From positions 20,534 to 84,533 of the forward strand of contig JAUWBF010000005.1 of NCBI GenBank assembly GCA_030601755.1: 64,000 bases of DNA, given 5' to 3'. Shown here piece by piece: positions 59,556-64,000 of the stretch. Positions within the stretch are counted from its first letter, which is position 1. Each line of letters begins with the position of its first letter. The notes under the pieces are model-generated. The model saw only the letters and a program-made list of their open reading frames with translations, had not been told where the DNA came from and ran no database searches. Source of the DNA: Verrucomicrobiota bacterium (GTDB taxonomy: Bacteria; Verrucomicrobiota; Verrucomicrobiia; Opitutales; Opitutaceae). The position numbers were made by a program, and so were the translations under genes.

Positions 59556-59695
59556 TTTATCAAACCATTGTCAATTTACGGGTTGAGCGCCTGATTTTTG
59601 ATCAAATCGACTTTGGCGCGCTGATTTATCCTAAGTGCTTGGTTTTCGCGGTGCTTCGGCCTGATTCGCCTTGATTTGCTGATTTTTCAAACCTC
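59556..59695 (-). repeat. Right prophage end with several transposase-type sites
   Basis: TTTATCAAACCATTGTCA (59556-59573) is the exact inverse of the left inner block. Related inverted motifs follow at about 59595-59608 (TTTTGATCAAAT) and 59682-59695 (ATTTTTCAAACCTC, mirror of the left outer GAGGTTTGAGAAAAT at 12-13 positions). Wider site spacing here than on the left recalls the unequal L and R ends of Mu. Confidence 0.75.
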
Positions 59696-59705
59696 TTGTC
59701 CTCCT

Positions 59706-59766
59706 TCAATGGGCACGGATTGATCGGATTGCATCCGCGTATTCGCGTAATCTGCGGTTAAAATTG
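59706..59766 (+). repeat. Host intergenic repeat arm flanking the right prophage end
   Basis: Contains GGGCACGGATTGATCGGATT and GCGTAATCTGCGGTTAAAAT. It mirrors elements of the block left of the prophage (26795-26836) and may be the second arm of a repeat interrupted by insertion. Confidence 0.5.
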
Positions 59767-59769
59767 CGT

Positions 59770-59867
59770 GTAGGGGCCGAGCTCGCTCGGCCCGTCAACC
59801 GTGAGCCGGTGGATGAGCGTGGTCACGAGTGACAACGCGCAACGGGCCGAGCGAGTTCGGCCCCTAC
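59770..59867. repeat. Inverted repeat, GTAGGGGCCGAGC family
   Basis: Arms at 59770-59795 and 59842-59867 are reverse complements with one mismatch over 26 bp (GTAGGGGCCGA.CTCGCTCGG). The loop is 46 bp. Together with the prophage end region and the flanking repeat arm, it fills the 430-bp gap at 59542-59974, which shows no credible gene. Confidence 0.85.
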
Positions 59868-59974
59868 AAAACCGTCCAGTTTAGGAGTTCCTTTTTTTAT
59901 TCCCCACCCGCCAAGTGGGTTTTAATTCCCCTTTTTTCAGGGGAATTAACTTGGCAGCGAGGGTGGTCGGGCCG

Positions 59975-61933
59975 ATGGTGTGCGCGCTCCTCACCATGCC
60001 GTGGAAATCATTCAAACACTGGGTCAGCCCGCGGCGCGCCGAGCAGGCGGCGGGCGCGGTGTTGGGGCAGGCGATGGGGGGCTTGAGCGGCGCGGCGGAT
60101 TACCTGCGCTTCGACCCGGTGCCGCCGGTGTGGCAGCAGTGGTTGCGGTATGATTTCGGCAAGTTTCGCGCGGACCTGATCGCGGGCCTGATGGTGGCGA
60201 TCGTGACCATCCCGCAGGCCATCGGTTTCGCCGTGGTGGTGGGCCTGCCCGTGCAGGTGGTCATGGTCACCGCCATCGTCGGTTCGTTTGTCTGCGCGTT
60301 GTTCAGCTCGTCGCGCCACCTGGTGTTCGGTCCGACCAACACCATCGCGATCATTCTTGCCGGCGCGTTGCTGGCCACCGCGAGCCTGCCGGCCACTCCG
60401 ATGGAACGCGTATTGTTGATCGGGCTGATGATCGGTGTGGTGCAGTTGGCCTCGGGTTTTTTTAAGCTCGGCAATCTCACGCACTTCATCTCGCGCACGG
60501 TCATCGTCGCCTACGGCACCGCCGTTGGATTGATCATCGCCGCCGGCCAGCTGGCCAATTGGCTGGGGGTGGCCGCGGTCAAGGGAGGTGTGATCACCAG
60601 CGTGAGTCACGTCGTCAACGAGCTGGTCCACCTGCGCTTCAATCGCTACGCGGCGGCGGTCGGCGTGTTCGCGTTGCTGCTCATGCTGCTGATCAAGCGC
60701 CTGCGGCCCGGCTGGCCCGAGGGCCTGATCGCCATCGTCGCCTCGCTCGGCCTCTCGCTGCTCTACGGACTGGGCGAGGCGGGCGTGCTGCTCGTGAGCG
60801 ACATCGGCGAAGTGTCCGGCGCGCTGCCGATGTTTTCCGCGGAGTTTCTTTCGCCCGAGGGGCTGCGCCTGATCCCGCCGCTGGCCAGCGTGGCGCTCGC
60901 CGCCGCCATCCTCGGGATGCTGGAGGCCGTCTCGATCTCGAAGACCCTCGCGGCCCGCTCCGGGCAAAAAATCGACGCCAATCGCGAACTCATCGCCATG
61001 GGCGCGGGCAACCTCGCGGCCAGCTTCTTCGGCGGCATGGCCGGCTCGGCCTCGTTCGCCCGCAGCGCGGTCAACCACCAGAGCGGCGGCGTCACCCAGA
61101 CCTCCAGCATGCTGGCCAGCCTCATCGTGCTGCTCACCTTGCTGCTGACCGCGCAGATGGTGAACTACATCCCGGTCGCGGCGCTGGCGGCCTACCTGAT
61201 TGTGATCGCCATCCGGCTGATCAACCTCGAGCAGATCCGGCTCAGTCTGCGCGCCACCCGGTCCGACGCGCTGGTGTTCAGCGTCACCACGCTCGCCGCG
61301 CTGTTCCTCGATCTCGACACCGCGGTCTATGTCGGCATCGGCATCTCGCTCGCGCTCTTCCTGAAAAAGGCCAGCGCGCCCTCGCTGGTCGAATACGGCT
61401 TCAACGCCCAGGGCCAGCTCTCGCAGATCGACGAGCCCGCCGAGCGCGGCAACTCCGCCATCTCCATCGTGCACGTCGAGGGCGAGCTGTTCTTCGGCGC
61501 CGCCGACCTCTTTCAGGAACAGGTGCGCTACCTCGCGGACGACGACGACATCCGCGTGGTCATCCTGCGCATGAAAAACGCCCGTCACCTCGACGCCACC
61601 TCGGTGATGTCGCTGCTGCACCTGCTCGACTACCTCAAGCGCACCAAGCGCCACCTCCTGCTCTCCGGCATCAACCCCGATGTCGAGCGCGTGCTCCGCC
61701 GGAGCAACGCCTGGGACGAACTCGGCGAGGACAACATCTTCCCGGCCGAGGCCAACCTCACCATGGCCACCAAGCGCGCCCTTCTGCGCGCCTCGCAGCT
61801 GCTCCAGCAGGATGGACAGAGCGGCAAGGCCGACGTGCGCATCTTCTACGACAAGAAGCGCCAGGAAAACGCCGCCACCGGCGAATCGCCCGATCCCGGC
61901 GACCACGACAAGCCCGCCGATTACCAAATCTAG
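59975..61933 (+). CDS. SulP family anion transporter with STAS domain
   Basis: 652-residue SLC26/SulP protein. About ten to twelve membrane segments include ADLIAGLMVAIVTIPQAIGF, the family's first helix, and NLAASFFGGMAGSASFARSA. A C-terminal STAS domain (about 470-580: HVEGELFFGAADLFQEQV, ARHLDATSVMSLLHLLDYL) completes it. Members carry sulfate, bicarbonate or other anions. The start at 59975 has a GAGGGTGG-type ribosome site; an ATG seven codons later and a GTG further upstream are alternatives. The C-terminal tail is charged. Confidence 0.9.
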   Translation: MVCALLTMPWKSFKHWVSPRRAEQAAGAVLGQAMGGLSGAADYLRFDPVPPVWQQWLRYDFGKFRADLIAGLMVAIVTIPQAIGFAVVVGLPVQVVMVTAIVGSFVCALFSSSRHLVFGPTNTIAIILAGALLATASLPATPMERVLLIGLMIGVVQLASGFFKLGNLTHFISRTVIVAYGTAVGLIIAAGQLANWLGVAAVKGGVITSVSHVVNELVHLRFNRYAAAVGVFALLLMLLIKRLRPGWPEGLIAIVASLGLSLLYGLGEAGVLLVSDIGEVSGALPMFSAEFLSPEGLRLIPPLASVALAAAILGMLEAVSISKTLAARSGQKIDANRELIAMGAGNLAASFFGGMAGSASFARSAVNHQSGGVTQTSSMLASLIVLLTLLLTAQMVNYIPVAALAAYLIVIAIRLINLEQIRLSLRATRSDALVFSVTTLAALFLDLDTAVYVGIGISLALFLKKASAPSLVEYGFNAQGQLSQIDEPAERGNSAISIVHVEGELFFGAADLFQEQVRYLADDDDIRVVILRMKNARHLDATSVMSLLHLLDYLKRTKRHLLLSGINPDVERVLRRSNAWDELGEDNIFPAEANLTMATKRALLRASQLLQQDGQSGKADVRIFYDKKRQENAATGESPDPGDHDKPADYQI

Positions 61934-62021
61934 CCCGGCGGCGCGTTGCTCGCCCCGCTCGTCCGCCCGGGCACGGCGGCGTTGACATCGCCGTCGCCGG
62001 CTGCTGGTTTGCCCCTTTTAC

Positions 62022-62450
62022 ATGAGCATTCTCATCGGCATTTTCACGTTCGCACTGATCCTCATCTCGCTGTTCCTCATCCTGGTCATCCTCGCCCAGA
62101 AGTCGAAGAACGACGGCGGCATGGGCGCCGCGCTCGGCGGCGGCATGGCCGAGGCCACCTTCGGCGCCGACACCGGCAACGTGCTCAGCAAGTCCACCAT
62201 CAACGCCACCATCGCGTTCTTCGTGCTCAGTTTCGGCCTCTACCTCGGCCACCTCTACGTCGCCAAGGCCGAGAAGGCCGCCGCCCCCGCGCTGCCCACC
62301 ATCAGCGCGCCCGCCGAGGAGGCTCCCGCCGCCGTTCCGGCCGCTCCTGTCGAGGCCGCTCCCGAGGCCGCCGGCGAGGTGAAGTTCGACGTCACGCCGG
62401 TCGCCACTCCCGCCGCCGAGGCCCCGGCCGCGGAACCCGCCCAGCCCTGA
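62022..62450 (+). CDS. secG: Preprotein translocase subunit SecG
   Basis: 142-residue SecYEG subunit. The first membrane helix (IFTFALILISLFLILVILAQ) is followed by the SecG signature KNDGGMGAALGGGMAEATFGAD and the second helix (INATIAFFVLSFGLYLG). An Ala/Pro/Glu-rich C-terminal extension of about 60 residues is longer than in most bacteria. Confidence 0.93.
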   Translation: MSILIGIFTFALILISLFLILVILAQKSKNDGGMGAALGGGMAEATFGADTGNVLSKSTINATIAFFVLSFGLYLGHLYVAKAEKAAAPALPTISAPAEEAPAAVPAAPVEAAPEAAGEVKFDVTPVATPAAEAPAAEPAQP

Positions 62451-62464
62451 GCGGTCCCCAAGGC

Positions 62465-63358
62465 GTGAACGTGCGCCCCGCATCCCGCTTTTTCAACAGG
62501 CAGACGGTCTCGGCCGTCTGCCTGTTGTGTTGTCTGGCCCTGCCGGCAGAGTCCCTCGCGCAGTCGCGCCTCAATCGCCCCGCGCCCCGCTATCTGCAGC
62601 TCGGCGAACCCGATCAGGCCGAGGGCGCGAAGATCCTCGAGGAGTTCCGGCAAAAACAGGTCGATGGCGACTACTACCTGCAATTCGTGCTGCGGGTGAT
62701 GCCGCGGCGCGGCGACGAGCGACGCGTGGGCGGCCGCCTCTGGGGCGGACTCAACCACGACGCACCCATCACCCGCGTCGAGGTGGCCGGCGCCACGCCC
62801 GCCGACGTCGAGCGCATCCTCGTGCAGGGCGGCCCCAACCCGCGCGCGTGGCGCGCGACCGGCGGCGCGCCCACCGTCATCGACCCGGGTGCGCTCTTCG
62901 AGCCGCTGGCCGGCACCGACCTGACGATGTTCGAGGTGCAGTTGCCCTTCCTGTATTGGCCGGAGTTCGTGTTTGAGGGCGTCGAGCGACTCCGCGGGCG
63001 TCCCGCGCATGTCTTTTTGATGTATCCGCCGGAAAACATCACCCGCCAGCGACCCGATCTGCGCGGAGTGCGGGTTTACCTCGACGCCCAGTTCGGCGCG
63101 CTCGTGCAGGCCGCGCAGATCGGCGGGGACGACCGCACGCTCAAGACCCTCTCGATTCTGGAGCTCAAGAAAATCGGCGAGCGCTGGATGGTGAAGACCA
63201 TCGACCTGCGCGACGAGTCGACCCGCGACAAGACCCGTTTCTCGGTGACCGCCGCCGCGCTTGGCCAGAAGTTCCCCGAAGGCGTCTTTGCCCCCGCCTC
63301 GCTGGCCGGTCCGGTGGCCCCGCCGTCGGACGACCTGCTGACGCGGATCGAGGACTGA
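62465..63358 (+). CDS. LolA/COG2834-like secreted lipoprotein-sorting-type protein
   Basis: 297-residue exported protein with GTG start (MNVRPASRFFNRQ). The signal peptide (TVSAVCLLCCLALPAESLAQ) is followed by ILEEFRQKQVDGDYYLQF and a beta-rich body with RPDLRGVRVYLDAQFGALVQ and LKTLSILELKKIGERWMVKT, the pattern of outer-membrane lipoprotein-sorting (COG2834) proteins. It follows secG by 14 bp. A perfect 13-bp hairpin overlaps its signal-peptide codons. Confidence 0.75.
   Translation: MNVRPASRFFNRQTVSAVCLLCCLALPAESLAQSRLNRPAPRYLQLGEPDQAEGAKILEEFRQKQVDGDYYLQFVLRVMPRRGDERRVGGRLWGGLNHDAPITRVEVAGATPADVERILVQGGPNPRAWRATGGAPTVIDPGALFEPLAGTDLTMFEVQLPFLYWPEFVFEGVERLRGRPAHVFLMYPPENITRQRPDLRGVRVYLDAQFGALVQAAQIGGDDRTLKTLSILELKKIGERWMVKTIDLRDESTRDKTRFSVTAAALGQKFPEGVFAPASLAGPVAPPSDDLLTRIED
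62495..62526 (+). terminator. Hairpin within the signal-peptide codons after secG
   Basis: AACAGGCAGACGG and CCGTCTGCCTGTT (perfect 13-bp arms, 6-bp loop) lie 45 bp after the secG stop. No T run follows, so it may be an attenuator or mRNA-stability structure rather than a true terminator. Confidence 0.5.
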
Positions 63359-63368
63359 GCGCCGGAAG

Positions 63369-63456
63369 GTGGAGCGACTTGTCCTCAAGGCGCTCGGTTC
63401 GACGCCGCCTCGGTGGAGACGGGCCGTGAGGCAACGACGCCGGTTGAAAACCGGCG
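63369..63456. repeat. GGTGGAGCG-family half copy and hairpin before the ABC ATPase
   Basis: GGTGGAGCGACTTGTCCTCA (from 63369) matches the arm at 7741-7760 with two differences. It is followed by a stem CGCCGGTT/AACCGGCG (63438-63456). Located in the convergent gap between the LolA-like gene and the ABC ATPase. Confidence 0.7.
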
Positions 63457-63468
63457 CTCCTTGTGCCC

Positions 63469-64000
63469 TCAGGCGATGACCTTCTCGGTGTCGGCGTCGA
63501 AGAGATGGGCCTTGGCGAGGTCGAAGGTGACCTTGACCTTTTGGCTCGGCTCGAAGCGGTCGGTGGGACTGACGCGGGCGATGAACGAGGTCGCGCCGGT
63601 GGAGAGGTAGAGGTAGGTCTCGGAACCCATGGGCTCGGACACCTCGACGGTAACTTCGACCGTGGCGCCGGCGGCGGGATTTTCCAACGAGAGCGTGTCG
63701 GCGACGTCTTCGGGGCGGATGCCGAAGACGATGTTCTTGCCGACGTGACCGGCGGCCTTCTTGGCGACCTCGCCGGAGAGGGTCACGGCGACGGGGGCGG
63801 CCTTGTCGTTCTTCTCCACGAAGCGGAGGGCGTCGCCGTCCTTCTGGATGATGCCGCGGAAGAAGTTCATGGGCGGGGAGCCGATGAAGCCGGCGACGAA
63901 CATGTTGGCCGGGGTGTTGTAGAGTTCGAGCGGGGCGGCGACCTGCATGATGTTGCCGTCCTTCATGACGCAGATGCGGTCGCCCATGGTCATGGCCTCG
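63469..64000 (-). CDS. Sugar ABC transporter ATP-binding protein (UgpC/MsmX-like), 5' partial
   Basis: C-terminal 176 or so residues of a carbohydrate-importer ATPase. The visible part begins in the D-loop/H-loop surroundings (MTMGDRICVMKDG), continues with IMQVAAPLELYNTPANMFVAGFIGSPPMN and ends in the TOBE/OB domain (FGIRPEDV, VEVSEPMGSETYLYL, FDLAKAHLFDADTEKVI). Such ATPases are shared by several sugar permeases. The N-terminal half with Walker A lies beyond base 64000. Confidence 0.92.
   Translation of the reverse strand, partial: EAMTMGDRICVMKDGNIMQVAAPLELYNTPANMFVAGFIGSPPMNFFRGIIQKDGDALRFVEKNDKAAPVAVTLSGEVAKKAAGHVGKNIVFGIRPEDVADTLSLENPAAGATVEVTVEVSEPMGSETYLYLSTGATSFIARVSPTDRFEPSQKVKVTFDLAKAHLFDADTEKVIA

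Larger units (their letters stand above)
26837..59695. mobile_element. Mu-like transposable prophage, about 33 kb
   Basis: Bounded by inverted end sequences (identical 18-bp blocks at 26853-26870 and 59556-59573, plus outer GAGGTTTGA-type motifs). It carries a MuA-like transposase, MuB-like ATPase, Ner, repressor, Gam, GemA-like protein, Mu-type terminase subunits, DUF935 portal, protease/scaffold and gpF/gpG-like proteins. Early genes run right and late genes run left from a central repressor/Ner switch. No tail sheath was seen, indicating a siphovirus-like tail. One early gene has an amber codon; otherwise the genes look intact. Exact outer ends are uncertain because no 5-bp target duplication could be identified by eye. 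Confidence 0.9.

Noticed and set aside
26848..59578. 5-bp target site duplication at the 18-bp termini
   Set aside because: Left flank AAATG and right flank ATTTA do not match; offsets around the outer motifs also gave no convincing duplication.

Overview
The window is a GC-rich bacterial chromosome segment carrying one complete-looking Mu-like transposable prophage. Gene content (PPK2, an AdaA-AlkA fusion, a type III polyketide synthase cassette, SecG with a long Ala/Pro tail) and many short palindromic intergenic repeats suggest Verrucomicrobiota, probably an Opitutaceae-like organism. This assignment is an inference from overall character; there is no rRNA gene to anchor it.

Host left part (1-26836). 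A minus-strand peptide/nickel-type ABC importer (binding lipoprotein, two permeases, two ATPases, the last cut by the window edge) is followed by tRNA-Ser(CGA) with its terminator and by PPK2. Next comes a compact minus-strand cassette of methyltransferase, FAD enzyme and type III polyketide synthase. Then: an AzgA-type purine permease, a cupin-5 protein, a DegT/StrS aminotransferase, trpF, lrgB/lrgA with a divergent LysR regulator, a DNA alkylation-repair pair (AdaA-AlkA fusion plus Ogt), ffh, a lone receiver domain, an Lrp/AsnC regulator with an aminotransferase, der, a DUF4380-like protein, fmt, a LysM protein and parB.

Prophage (about 26837-59695, about 33 kb). Both ends carry an identical 18-bp inverted sequence plus a second, outer related motif. 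An XRE-type repressor and a Ner-like protein face away from each other near 48.85 kb, separated by an operator cluster. The early block runs rightward: Ner, small proteins, a MuA-like transposase, a MuB-like ATPase, Gam, HNH and ASCH proteins, a GemA-like protein, and an Rmf/CrpP-like gene interrupted by an amber codon. The late block runs leftward: small membrane and lysis-type proteins, both terminase subunits, DUF935 portal, protease/scaffold, capsid, connector, head morphogenesis, tail tube, tape measure and hub-like proteins, and an SGNH hydrolase with a signal peptide. No sheath or typical baseplate genes were seen, so the tail is probably long and non-contractile. The divergent layout differs from classical Mu and resembles BcepMu-type phages.

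Host right part (59696-64000): a SulP anion transporter, secG, a LolA/COG2834-like secreted protein, and the C-terminal half of a UgpC/MsmX-type sugar ABC ATPase cut by the window end.

A recurring theme is a set of short repeat families (CACAGAG, CACGAAACACACGAAA, AACGCAAAGNCGCAAAG, GTAGGGGCC and others), mostly as inverted pairs between host genes. Three of these families also occur inside the prophage late operon, where they supply the coding sequence of tiny, translationally coupled ORFs.
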